In this document: positions 52,780 through 62,152 of the stretch, piece after piece | Layout: every line of letters begins with the position of its first letter | Position numbering within the stretch: the first letter of the stretch is position 1 | DNA from: Moesziomyces globuligerus | Lineage: Eukaryota > Basidiomycota > Ustilaginomycetes > Ustilaginales > Ustilaginaceae | Reading direction: 5' to 3' | Length of the DNA: 64,000 nucleotides | Assembly (NCBI GenBank): GCA_030849465.1 | Contig: JARVLF010000018.1 | Span: forward strand, 806,001 to 870,000 | The notes under the pieces: generated by a model | Databases searched by the model: none | Told to the model about the DNA's origin: nothing | Seen by the model: the letters and a program-made list of their open reading frames with translations, nothing else | Program-made: the position numbers and the translations under genes

Positions 52780-53790
52780 TTAGTGGGTTCCGCAGTGGAC
52801 GGTGCCGTCAGCGTGGGTGTGGCAGTCGCTGGAAGCAGCAGCGGAAGGGGTAGGAGCAGCGGCGGGGGCCTTGCTTGCGGAGCTAGGAGCAGGCTGGGTC
52901 TGAGCGGCAGCGGGGGCAGCGGAGGAGGAAGAGGCGTGGGAGGAGTGGTCGTGGTCGTCGTGCTTGATCTCGCCTACGCAGCCGTTCTTGGTGGTCTTGC
53001 GCGAGTAGACGTCGAGGGCAAAGTACTGGAGGCTGTGCTGGTTCGAGACGGCGGCGGTGGCGTTGGTGGCGGCGAGATCGAGGCAGTCGGCGTACGTGTC
53101 TGCGTAGTGGTGGATCTTGTCGTGGACAAAGTTGGGTACGTGGAAGGCGCGGTGGAGGAGATCGGCACCAAAGTAGAGCGAAGGGTTGTGCACGGCGAGC
53201 TGGAAGCCAAACGCACACAGCTGCTCGAGCGGTCGTCGAGTCTGGTACGACAACTCGCAGATCACCGTCTCCGAGGTAGCATTGTTGCCACGCCAGTGTC
53301 CGTTCCAGTCAGGGAATCGACAGTTACCATCCGGGTTATCACATCGCAACAAAGCATCCCCCTTATCACCCTACAATTCCCCAAAAGAAAGAACCAAAAC
53401 CTTTCATCAGTACACCAAACTACAACCCAATAACCCCAACACAAGTGAAGCATGAGGCGGTTGACTTACCGAGATGAGTTGTTCAAAGTATCCAATCACA
53501 TTGGCAGGATCCGCCTTGTCGCCAAAGTAGGTCACAAACAGAGGGTCCATAGGGTGGTTGACCAGATGGGCGATCGAGGTGGCGGCGAGCTTGCGCATGT
53601 CGTCGACGCCGCGCTGGATCTGGGCGCGCTGCGTGCCGTTGCACGACTCGTGGATGCGCCAGACGGCCGTCTCGCGCTGCTCCGAGACGGCGTTGACCGC
53701 ATCGCGCGCAGAGAGGAACGAGCCCAGCGGCGTTCCTGCCACCGCGCACACCAGCGCAGAGAGCGTCGCGAGAGAAGATCGGAGCTGCAT
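52780..53790 (-). CDS. PRA1: Zincophore of the Pra1/Asp f 2 family
   Basis: A secreted zinc-scavenging protein. Exon 1 (53790-53470) encodes a signal peptide (MQLRSSLATLSALVCAVAG) and the first part of the domain. A 99-nt intron (53371-53469, GTAAGTC...TTGTAG) precedes exon 2 (53370-52780). The family blocks are present: CDNPDGNC, NNATSETVICELSYQTRRPL, ADLLHRAFHVPNFVHDKIHH (metal-binding His) and NATAAVSNQHSLQYFALDVY. The C-terminus is Ala/Ser-rich and ends DCHTHADGTVHCGTH, a Cys/His motif. In all, 303 residues, close to Asp f 2 (310). It is divergent from the ZIP transporter gene, as in Candida PRA1-ZRT1 and Aspergillus aspf2-zrfC. A TATA-like CATAAAAGG lies about 90 bp upstream. Confidence 0.93.
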
Positions 53791-55107
53791 CGTTGAAGGA
53801 TGGTCCAAGGGCAAAGACGAACGGGAAGTCGAAGGTTGATTGGGGGATGAGGTTCGACGAATTGATGCAAGTCGTGTGCGCCTTTTATGGTCGAGCGCAA
53901 CCCGCTATGGTGCGTCCGAAACGAGCAACCGCCCCCCTTTCGCCCACCAGCTCGTTTGGAAGAGACGGGGTTCGGGTGCTGCGATTCGCCACATGCTCAC
54001 ATGCTACCTGTATCGACTTGGTCTTGGCACGCATGCTCGAAGAACAAGCTTTCGCGTGGGAGAGAGTATCACTCGCAAGGTTCTCGAACTTTTCACCACC
54101 GGCGAATCTTTGGCCCAACTTTCCGAGATGGCCGTAGGGCCGCGATGGCCGCAGGCGCCGAGAGATGAGGACCCTTGTAGATGTTTCCTGTCCTGTCAGG
54201 CACACCACGGCGAACTGCACCATGACCAACGGGCGGGACGGCGTCGAAACCTTCCAGACCTGGAAGAAGAACGGTCGAAAGAAAAAAAAAACTCGGGCAG
54301 GAAGTGCGTGCAGAACCGTGCAGGGACTGGGCAGCCCTTGACGGGAGAAAAGGGAGGAGAGGGGGGGGGGGGGTTGAGCGTCGGTCCGATGGCATCCGAA
54401 GCCTCGAGAGTGCGACGGAAGAGGCATCGCGGACTGCATCTGCACCTGCTTCTTTTTCTTGGCATTGTGACAAGCGGTCAAGCGGGCAAGATTCGGTTCA
54501 CACGTTCACACGTGGCGACCGCCACCAGCGACCCGCCCACACAGAGTACAGTAGCGCCCGTAGCGGGGGATGGATGCGAGCGATGTCGTGCAGCGCTCAA
54601 CGCCGGTTCTGGCAGTGTTCGACAGGCACGTCGAAAAACAAAAAAAGGGGAGTTGGGGCGCCCTCTGCACCGGTACTGGGCTGGGAAAAAAAGAAATCCA
54701 AAGATCAAATGTCTTGGCAACGACCCTGCTGGTTATCGCTCTGCATCGCAGCGCAACCGCCTCGTTCCTTGACAGGCCCCGCAGCAGGCGCACACGACAG
54801 CGACCTCGTCGGTCCCGCGCCACTGTCCAGTGCCAAGAACACCCTAAGCGTACGCTGTAGCAAGCGACGCTTCGGACCTCCTTTCGGATCTGGAAGGTGC
54901 TTGGCCGGTGGCGAAATCCTTGCTGCCAAGCAGCCAGGGTCCTTTGCGCCGAAGCCTCGCTGAAAGAGAAGGCAGAGAAAAAAAAAAGAAGGCGTTTGCC
55001 GGTGCCTGGAACAGGGCCGATGAAAGTACATATACCACGGCCATCGACGGCATTGAGAAGAAGATCGTCTCTGTATAGACGTCAGGATACCCTCAAGGCC
55101 TGCAAGA
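53791..55107. promoter_or_regulatory. Shared divergent promoter, zincophore and zinc transporter
   Basis: This 1.3-kb region separates the two start codons. TATA-like elements lie close to each gene: complement of 53881-53889 for the zincophore and ACATATAC near 55028-55035 for the transporter. One CAAGGT, the core of the Aspergillus ZafA site, occurs at 54075-54080. No full ACCTTNAAGGT palindrome was found. A G-run lies near 54360. Co-regulation by zinc is inferred from the arrangement. Confidence 0.5.
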
Positions 55108-56610
55108 ATGGTTCGCTTTGCCAGGATCGGTAGCTACGCTGCGGCGGTTTGCGCTGCTGCGCTCGTCTCGCACGCGGGCGCCCAGTCGGTGACGCTCGAT
55201 GTGACGGTTGCGGGCACGCCCACCACCACCGTCGTAGCTGCCTCGCCGACGGGCCGTGGGCTGTGCGAGTTCTACATCGACCACTGGGACTGCGACCCGA
55301 CCAAGCCAGAAGCCACTCCCGCCGCCTCGGCCGCCTCGAGCGCGGTGAGCGTCGAGCCCTCGCCTCTGGGGCAGAACTGCCATCTGCACGTCGACCACTG
55401 GCACTGCGATGGTCCCACGGCGACGGCGGCCAATGCCGCCGCCGAGCCGAGCCCTACCGGCCGCGGTGACTGCCACCTGCATGGCGATCACTGGCACTGC
55501 GAAGCGGATGGCGCCGAGTCGCACGAAGGCCACGATCACTCGGGCCACGACCACTCGGGTCACAGCCACGCCGGCCACTCGCACGCGGGTCACTCTCACG
55601 GTCCTTCTGCCGAGTACGGCTGTGGACTCGCTCCGCCCGAGCCGTACGACATGGGTCTTCACATCGCCACGGTCTTCATCCTGCTCGCTGCCTCGGCTGC
55701 CGGAACCTACCTGCCCATCCTGCTGCGTTCCAAGAACCCAGAGGGCAAGAAGTGGAGCAAGTGGGCCGACGAGCTCTTCTTCATCTGCCGTCACTTTGGT
55801 ACGGGTGTGATCCTCAGCACTGCCTTTGTCCACCTGCTGAGCCATGCGATCATCTACTGGTCCAACGAATGCATCGGCGAGCTCCTCTACGAAGCGCCCG
55901 CTCCGGCGATCGCCATGGCCGCAGTGTGGCTCGTGTGGATCATCGACTTTTTCCTCCTGCGCTCGCTGCGCAACCGCTCCAACTCGGGCTCGCTCTGCAG
56001 CCACAATCCGGAACCGCTCGAGCGCGAGGTGCAGACCAAGGGCGGCGAACTCACGCCTTCGCTCGAGGAGAACTCGATCGAGGCGGGCGACGATCGCTTT
56101 GGCGGACTCAGCTACGCCCAGGCCAAGGTCGCCGAGTGGGACGTCATGGCCATCGAAGCGGGCATCGTCTTCCACTCGGTGCTCATCGGTGTGACGCTGG
56201 GTGTGGCGACGGGCAGTGGATTCGTCGCGCTGCTCGTGGCCATCGTCTTCCACCAGATCTTCGAAGGCCTCGCGCTCGGTTCGAGGTTGTCGCTCCTCGT
56301 CTGGCGTAGCACGCGGACAAAGGCTCTGCTCGGAACGCTCTACGTCTTCACCACGCCCGTGGGTGTGGCCATCGGCATCGGCGTCCGCAAGTCGTTCAAC
56401 GGCAACAACTCGACCACGCTCGTCGTGCTCGGAACCCTCCACGCCATCAGCGCAGGCATCCTCCTCTACACCGCCCTCGTAGAGCTCCTCAGCGGCGACT
56501 TTATCCACAGCAAAACCATGCAGCGCGCCTCGCTCAAGCGCGCCGCCGCCGCCGTCACCGCCGTCACCATCGGCGCCGCCGCCATGTCCGTCCTCGCAAA
56601 GTGGGCCTAG
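55108..56610 (+). CDS. ZRT1: ZIP-family plasma-membrane zinc transporter with extracellular Cys/His repeats
   Basis: A 500-residue ZIP transporter for zinc uptake. A signal peptide (about 1-25) leads to an extracellular N-terminal region with three repeats of C-x-x-x-x-DHW-x-C: 53-62, 91-100 and 122-131. The last two read CHLHxDHWHC. A Gly/His/Ser run follows at about 138-165 (GHDHSGHDHSGHSHAGHSH). The transport core has the usual eight helices, with HFGTGVILSTAFVHLL in helix 2. The helix 4/5 metal site is FHSVLIGVTLGVA and IVFHQIFEGLALG. The variable loop between helices 3 and 4 is short. A TATA-like sequence lies about 75 bp upstream. The pairing with the zincophore supports high-affinity uptake under zinc limitation. 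Confidence 0.93.
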   Translation: MVRFARIGSYAAAVCAAALVSHAGAQSVTLDVTVAGTPTTTVVAASPTGRGLCEFYIDHWDCDPTKPEATPAASAASSAVSVEPSPLGQNCHLHVDHWHCDGPTATAANAAAEPSPTGRGDCHLHGDHWHCEADGAESHEGHDHSGHDHSGHSHAGHSHAGHSHGPSAEYGCGLAPPEPYDMGLHIATVFILLAASAAGTYLPILLRSKNPEGKKWSKWADELFFICRHFGTGVILSTAFVHLLSHAIIYWSNECIGELLYEAPAPAIAMAAVWLVWIIDFFLLRSLRNRSNSGSLCSHNPEPLEREVQTKGGELTPSLEENSIEAGDDRFGGLSYAQAKVAEWDVMAIEAGIVFHSVLIGVTLGVATGSGFVALLVAIVFHQIFEGLALGSRLSLLVWRSTRTKALLGTLYVFTTPVGVAIGIGVRKSFNGNNSTTLVVLGTLHAISAGILLYTALVELLSGDFIHSKTMQRASLKRAAAAVTAVTIGAAAMSVLAKWA

Positions 56611-57079
56611 CCCCAATCACGTCTCGGTTTGTACATGCCTGAGCTTCGATGCCCAAAACGATCCAAGTGCTCTCACTTGTCATCCCAACCTTGACTCACG
56701 CTTGTAGTCCGTCCAGTCCCTGCCTAGACCCAAGTCAGTTCAGAGTGAGAAAGCAGAAATCCGGCTGATCAACGTGCCTCCTCGACGTCCGCTCGGCTCG
56801 ACGTGGCCGCCATCGGCAAGCCTACCAAAGGCCAGCGAGGTGATTGTGAATTCCCCATCCCCCACAGCCCCAGGCAAACGCAAGCTGACGCTGCGCAGGT
56901 GACGTAGTGCTTCGACTGTAGTCGCAGTCCACCTCTCAGGCACGATGCATGCATCTCATCAGGAGAGCTCACAATCCCCGCGCTCTCCATGCTCACCAGA
57001 CTCAAGCCCACGAGTTGCAACCCAGACAGCGGAGTAGAACGACCTCACGTGCATTGATCGCTACACAGCGATGGCTGCG
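56611..57079. other. Convergent intergenic region, zinc transporter and cupin gene
   Basis: About 470 bp of 3' flanks. No gene, RNA or repeat is evident. Confidence 0.45.
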
Positions 57080-57703
57080 CTAATCCTGGCCGGGAAAGCC
57101 TTGATCGTGGAGCGGTTTTCCTGCGATGACGATCTGCTTTGCCGAGAGGAGGATGAAGGCGATGCGGGCCCACTGGTCTGTGGTGTTGCGCCAGAGGTGG
57201 TTGGTGCCACGCTGGATGCATGTGTCGCTCTGGCGGAGCGTGCGCTTCTCTCCCGAATCCAGCTCGAGCTCGACCTCGCCGAAAATCACAATGCCGTAGT
57301 CGAGGGTCTGGGTGCGATGCATCGGACTGCAGCATCCGGGCGGCACATCGACAAAGCGTACCACCGAACCGTCGTCGTTGTGCGATCGACCCGAGAAGAT
57401 CGGCTTGAGCGCTCCATCGCCCCGCAGCGTGTTGTCGATCGGCCACGAATCGGTACTCCACATCACCTAGTCATACCATCGAGTCAAAGAGACGTAAAAG
57501 TGGTCAGCATCAGCTTCGAGAGACCCGTCTCGCGAGTGGTGGTCGAAGCCATGACCTACAGCAAAATGCGCGTGTTCGGGCGTACAGTCCAGACGCTCGA
57601 TCTCTCCATCCGTATCAATGATCGAGACTCCGTTGGCATCGTGTCCCGTAACGATGCGACGGATCCCGCCCTGAGGCGCTCCTGTGGTGGCTCCGATCGT
57701 CAT
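57080..57703 (-). CDS. Small cupin-domain protein
   Basis: A single-domain cupin of 176 residues in two exons (57703-57560 and 57466-57080). The intron is 93 nt (GTAGGTC...ACTAG) and joins HAHFA to VMWSTDSWPID. The start is MTIGATTGAPQGGIRRIVTG, which leads into the RRIVTGHDANG motif common in fungal cupin proteins. The metal-binding cupin pattern is PPGCCSPMHRTQTLDYGIVI, followed by FGEVELELDSGE, then TCIQRGTNHLWRNTTDQWAR. These proteins occur as stand-alone oxidoreductase-like or biosynthetic-cluster enzymes, and the substrate is unknown. The first cupin His pair appears reduced to one His (PMHRTQ). Confidence 0.82.
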
Positions 57704-58229
57704 GACGCAAAAGCTGGCTCGTACGTGGTAGTTGAGACCGGAAGTGTAGCTCTCCAGAGCAGGAGCGAATGCCTTTATCGGTGCGAGGCTCCCCCCTCCC
57801 CCCCTCACAGCTTGTGCCCCCAGCCGTGCTGCGAGGCGCCAGCTCGTTAGCACCCGAGGCAGCGCTTGTCCAGAGTATCGACTTGCCCGGCTTAGGTGGG
57901 GGGAGCGGGGGGGAAAGGGTCGCCCCCACTTGTCCGCGTCTGCAGCCGAGACAGGCTGGGGTGCAATCTCCCGATCGATGCTGTCCACTTTTTAGGGTGC
58001 AGATTTTGCGATCCGATTTTTCGCAGCCAAGCGATTCGCAGCCAAGCGGTTGAGATGAAGCGTTGGAGGATCGCTCGCCGCTTCACTTTGGCTTCGGCTT
58101 GGGTAGCTCGCGTGCTAGCCAGAGCCAGATTAATAATGAAAATATCGAGCTGGCGGGGCGGGATTTCAAAAAGGCTAGCGGTAATTGGACCATGTCTTGA
58201 TGGCGAGGAACGAGTCCCGGATCATCTGG

Positions 58230-58457
58230 ACCGCAACCACGACATCGAAGCGTACACGTTCTAACAAGCCGAGTCGCGAGATGAACGTCGGTATGCCAAG
58301 CCATCGCGGCTTTCCATTTTAGCAGTGGGTCTGACCGGATCCTTTCCACCGCAACATCGAAGCGTACGCGATGCAATAAGAGGATTCGCAATATGAACGT
58401 CGGTATGGCTGCCATGGCGGCTTCCGATGTTAGCGGCGGGCTGCGATGCATCGGACC
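58230..58457. repeat. Diverged direct repeat of about 115 bp
   Basis: Unit 1 (about 58230-58347) and unit 2 (about 58348-58457) share ACCGCAAC, ACATCGAAGCGTAC, ATGAACGTCGGTATG and a GCGGCTT...TTAGC block in the same order. Bases between the blocks differ, so the duplication is old. The repeat keeps a minus-strand frame open, but that frame has no recognisable family. Confidence 0.6.
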
Positions 58458-58910
58458 CCCACGCTAGCACTGTGCGCAGCAGCGAGCTCGACTAGGCGAG
58501 TGGTTTGAGCCCCCGCTTCGCCACCAGCCTAGCCCGTCGACGTCGGGCCTGGATCTCCAGCGTGGCGAGGTAGCAGATGAGGTGGGATGCATCAACGTGC
58601 TGGCAGATTAGGCAGGGTCGAGCCACCTGGACGATCCGAATGCCACATGGACCGCAGCTGGGCCCTTGGTGCCGATCATGAGGCGCAACAAGCGAGAAGG
58701 GTCTCATGAGCTTGGGCGGGAACCATGGTCTCAAACGAAGCCCGGATCTCTTGATTGCGTGAGCGCTCATGAAGCGAGGAAGCAAGCCGCCAAAGGTGTC
58801 GGGGCGATGCTGAAGGGACGGCATGTTTGGTTCCTTTTAGCAGGAGCTGCAGGCCGAATGATGGAGTCGCTATAGCGAAGATCCGTGTGCGATGTGCCGG
58901 CTCTTGCGAA

Positions 58911-58918
58911 CATATAAG
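58911..58918 (+). promoter_or_regulatory. TATA-like element of the peroxygenase gene
   Basis: CATATAAG lies about 120 bp before the peroxygenase ATG at 59036. The position suits a fungal core promoter with a 5' leader of roughly 90 bases. Confidence 0.45.
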
Positions 58919-59035
58919 ACCCATGCCCAACTCTGCTCGAAGCACTTGCAAATCCATCTCGCCCCTCGGCATCGCAAAGACTATCCCGCCGTCTAGCACC
59001 TCGCTCCTCGACTCCACTACTTTGATCCTTCCAAG

Positions 59036-60265
59036 ATGAGGCTGCCAGTCAATCTCTACCTGCTCGTGTCGGCAGCCTTTGCCGTGTTGCCGGGAATGGC
59101 GTTCCCCAACATGGGCGCGATGCTGAGGTCCGGACCCGACGGATCACCGTCGCACTTTGAGAAGCGACTCCTCTCTGCCGACCCGAACCAGCTGGGCAAC
59201 CTCTTCACCGACCTCAAGAGCAAGGTGGAGGAGCTCACCAAGGGAGCGCAGGTCAACAATGCGGGTGCGCTGCTCACCACCAAGATCACCGACATCACGC
59301 CGGACAAGATCTACTCGACCTTTGGCGTCCGACGCGACGGTGGCCTCCTGCCCCCCGCCGAAGACAAGGATCATCCCTGGCAGCCCCCTCCCAAGGGTGC
59401 CAAACGCGGTCCTTGCCCCGGACTCAACACCATCGCCAATCACGGCTACATCCCTCGCAGCGGTGTTCTCAACCCGATCGAGCTGCTCGTCGGAACGTTC
59501 AACGGCCTCAACCTCAGCCCGGATCTGGCTGCGATCCTTGCTGCCGTTTCGTTTGTCGGTGTAGGCGACCTGCTGCAGATGAAGCTCTCCATCGGCGATA
59601 GGTTCGGTCTCGGAGACGGCCTGAACCACCACGGCATCCTGGAGGGAGATGGCTCGGTGACCCGCAAGGACCACTTCTTTGGCAACAGTTGGGATGCAAA
59701 CCCGCAGCTGGTGGAGCAGTTTATCAACGAAACAGAGACCATCGGCAAGGGCAACGTCGACATCTTTACGCTCGCCAACGCGCGCTACCGTGCCTGGGAC
59801 GACTCGCGTCGAAACAACCCCAAGTTCGACTTTAACCCCTGGCGGATGCTCGTCGCCTACGGCGAGAGCGGCTTTGTCCACGAGGCGCTGCGCGGTTCGT
59901 CGGTCAAGTTCACCCCAGACATGATCCGGAGCTGGTTCCTGCACGAGCGTTTCCCGCAGGGCTGGAGCAAGCGCATCGTGCCCATCTCGACGCCCGAGAT
60001 CCTCGCCTGGGCAGGCATCATCGAGGTCGTCAAGCCCACCATCCCCGGCTGGAGCGTGGGCAAGGGCGCCTTCATCCCCCTGCCCACCACCGACGCCGCC
60101 TATCAGCAGCTCGCCTCGCTCATCGACCCCAAGACGACCGGCGCCACGCTCGGCAACCTCGTCTGCGCTGCTGGCAGGGCTGTCTCCGGCTTCTTCCCCT
60201 CTCAGATCGTCAACCTCCTCGGCGTCGGTGCCATCAACGGCCTCGACTCTGCCTTTACCTGCTAA
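59036..60265 (+). CDS. Secreted heme-thiolate peroxidase (unspecific peroxygenase/chloroperoxidase family)
   Basis: An extracellular heme enzyme that uses hydrogen peroxide to oxygenate or halogenate organic substrates. A signal peptide (about residues 1-22) is followed by a propeptide-like segment ending near EKR, a possible Kex2 site. The proximal heme ligand is Cys127 in GPCPGLNTIANHGYIP. The acid-base motif is EGDGSVTRKDHFFG with Glu203, the EGD form of peroxygenases rather than the EHD form of chloroperoxidase. The protein has 409 residues, which places it with the long type. Single exon. The start sits directly after CCAAG. Confidence 0.9.
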   Translation: MRLPVNLYLLVSAAFAVLPGMAFPNMGAMLRSGPDGSPSHFEKRLLSADPNQLGNLFTDLKSKVEELTKGAQVNNAGALLTTKITDITPDKIYSTFGVRRDGGLLPPAEDKDHPWQPPPKGAKRGPCPGLNTIANHGYIPRSGVLNPIELLVGTFNGLNLSPDLAAILAAVSFVGVGDLLQMKLSIGDRFGLGDGLNHHGILEGDGSVTRKDHFFGNSWDANPQLVEQFINETETIGKGNVDIFTLANARYRAWDDSRRNNPKFDFNPWRMLVAYGESGFVHEALRGSSVKFTPDMIRSWFLHERFPQGWSKRIVPISTPEILAWAGIIEVVKPTIPGWSVGKGAFIPLPTTDAAYQQLASLIDPKTTGATLGNLVCAAGRAVSGFFPSQIVNLLGVGAINGLDSAFTC

Positions 60266-60652
60266 AGCGGCCTCGCATCGGACCTTGCTTGGGTCCGCGT
60301 CGTGACGGCTCTGGTAGATCAATGTGAATGGAATACTGTACATGGTTCTCCTCACTACCGAATTGACCGAACCGCTTTCGTTTCTTATTTCTTGCAGTCG
60401 GTGTGTGAGAGGACGCCTGCACGTGGAATGAAGCCGGCGGTACGTGCTTTCTTGAGAGCGATTGCATGTCACGGGTCCGACTTCGCTGGGTATAATCACA
60501 ATGAAATGCGCGGTGGGGACGACGCATCGAACAAAGGGAGGATAAAGACAAAGGGACGGCGCAGGGATCCCAGTCGAGCACCCTCTGACCTGGGATCGCA
60601 AACGTTGGGTAGATCGCTCGTCGCCGTCCTACTGTCATCCCAGCATGTAGAA
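60266..60652. other. Intergenic region between peroxygenase and Ser-rich orphan
   Basis: A 387-bp stretch with no recognisable gene. An open frame continues upstream of 60653, but its content is not protein-like. Confidence 0.4.
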
Positions 60653-61411
60653 ATGAGCCCATCCAGCGAGACGCGGAAGAATCCGGCGCGGCGAGCCCGC
60701 ACGGCGCTGCAAAGCAAGCGGGGCAAGCGAAGCCAACGAGACAGACGAAAGGGCAAGGCAGACGACGGTCTGGCCGGCAAGGGAGGCTCGACGTCTCGAA
60801 GAGCTATGCGCAAGGATGCTTCGAGTCAAGGCGGCGAAATCGACGGTCGCAGGGGAAAACTCGCCGAGCTAGAGCCAGTCGCTGGCCGATCAGCTCGCTC
60901 ACGGAGCTCGTCGCTGTCTTCGCTGTCATCGCTTTCCTCGATCTCATCCGACGCGTACGAATCGTCGAATTCATCAGAGTCATCGCTCTCGGCGCTCTCA
61001 GCAACCGCATCGTCGTTGCAGCTCGTCTCACCACCAGCATCACCTGGGCGCCTCGCATCCGCCCGTACCTCGCCGCCGCGCGAGCCCATCATCATCTCTT
61101 CCTCGCCAGAGCCCTCAGAGCAACCCGCACCGCGACCCTCGTCCAGGGAGATCCAGCAGAGAGCCGAGACTCGTGCAGCGGCAGAGGAAAGCCCGGGCTC
61201 GGGCTGCAGTGCGGCCTCGGGGAGCGAGTCGGACAGCTCGTGGACCTCGGCCAGGCTCGAGGGACCGCGCAAGCTGTGCTACACGCGCGCCGACGCCTAC
61301 CACCGGCGAGTGGTGCTGGGTCGGTCGCAGCGAAGCTCGACGTTCGAAGACCCGCGCTGGTCCAAGCCATCGCGGTACGATGCTTCTCCTCCTCCTCGCC
61401 AAGAGCCTTGA
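60653..61411 (+). CDS. Basic, Ser-rich disordered protein of unknown function
   Basis: A 252-residue frame from the ATG at 60653 (MSPSSETRKNPARRARTALQ). The first 90 residues are strongly basic (KRGKRSQRDRRKGK), consistent with a nucleic-acid-binding or nuclear protein. The middle is a long Ser-rich run (SLSSLSSLSSISS and similar). The last 60 residues look more ordered (RKLCYTRADAYHRRVVLGRS), ending in a Pro-rich tail. I recognise no family. It could be a real small-genome orphan or a fortuitous GC-rich frame. The structured C-terminal segment with aromatic and Cys residues argues mildly for a gene. Confidence 0.5.
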   Translation: MSPSSETRKNPARRARTALQSKRGKRSQRDRRKGKADDGLAGKGGSTSRRAMRKDASSQGGEIDGRRGKLAELEPVAGRSARSRSSSLSSLSSLSSISSDAYESSNSSESSLSALSATASSLQLVSPPASPGRLASARTSPPREPIIISSSPEPSEQPAPRPSSREIQQRAETRAAAEESPGSGCSAASGSESDSSWTSARLEGPRKLCYTRADAYHRRVVLGRSQRSSTFEDPRWSKPSRYDASPPPRQEP

Positions 61412-62152
61412 TCGACACCATCGGAAAGGCGCTGCCGCCGCCATCCCAACATGCGCCTTGTCGCGAGAATGGAAATATAAAATTGCGCTTCTCAGGGTCC
61501 ACGTTTGCCGCTTCGTTCTTTTCCAAAAATCGGCAAGAAAAGGCACTAGCGCCACAGCTAAGCCCATCTGATCAAAAAAGAAAAAAAAAAAAAGCCGGGA
61601 GCAGCAAGAGGCCCCGAGATGCAGCGAGGCTTGAGACAAAGAAAGGAGCAAGAGCCACCATCCACCCAACCTCGGCTGCAATGCAACGCCACCCAGGTTC
61701 GGTTCCCTCGCTAGGCCTGGGCCACCTCGCCCACCGTCGCGCTGGACCAACCTCACAGCATGTCCACCCATCCACCGTGGACCTCGAGCAACGATGCGCA
61801 TGTCAGCATTAGGACGGACGAGGGGTACAAGTAGCATTCAGCATAGAACGAGATTTCAATGTAGGCGAGCAGGTCATGTTGAGGTGCAAGGCGAGGGTGG
61901 GGTTCGCCGTCGGAAGAACCAAAATGCGGGTGTGGGCGGCACCATATGCGCCTGAAAGCATTCACTTCCACTAGCACCCCCAACCCTGCCCTCGCGGCCC
62001 ATAAGTACCCACCTCCTATCTCGTCCAGCAGCGTTACCCATCACCACCACAATCTCCTGGCTCTGACTCCAACCGCCAGCTCCTCCTCCGTCTCGACTCC
62101 AGCGGCCGCTCTCTGCTCGCTACCGCAGACACCCGGCCAAGCGGCTTTCACC
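61412..62152. other. Intergenic region upstream of the acyltransferase
   Basis: About 740 bp with an A-rich run near 61575-61595 and no supported gene. The last 150 bases are CT-rich, as in a fungal promoter. Confidence 0.45.

Larger units (their letters stand above)
57704..59035. other. Divergent region between cupin and peroxygenase genes, with a direct repeat
   Basis: A 1.3-kb stretch without a supported gene. It contains a diverged direct repeat at 58230-58457 and poly-G and poly-C runs near 57790 and 57898. The peroxygenase TATA-like element lies at its right end. Confidence 0.45.

Noticed and set aside
58083..58470. Minus-strand genes across the direct repeat
   Set aside because: The frames stay open because of the duplicated unit. 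No signal, motif or splice support was found.
48625..60265. Secondary-metabolite cluster formed by the A-T-R-R reductase, cupin, peroxygenase and acyltransferase
   Set aside because: Zinc-uptake genes lie between them, orientations are mixed and no shared promoter motif was seen. Each has a plausible independent role.
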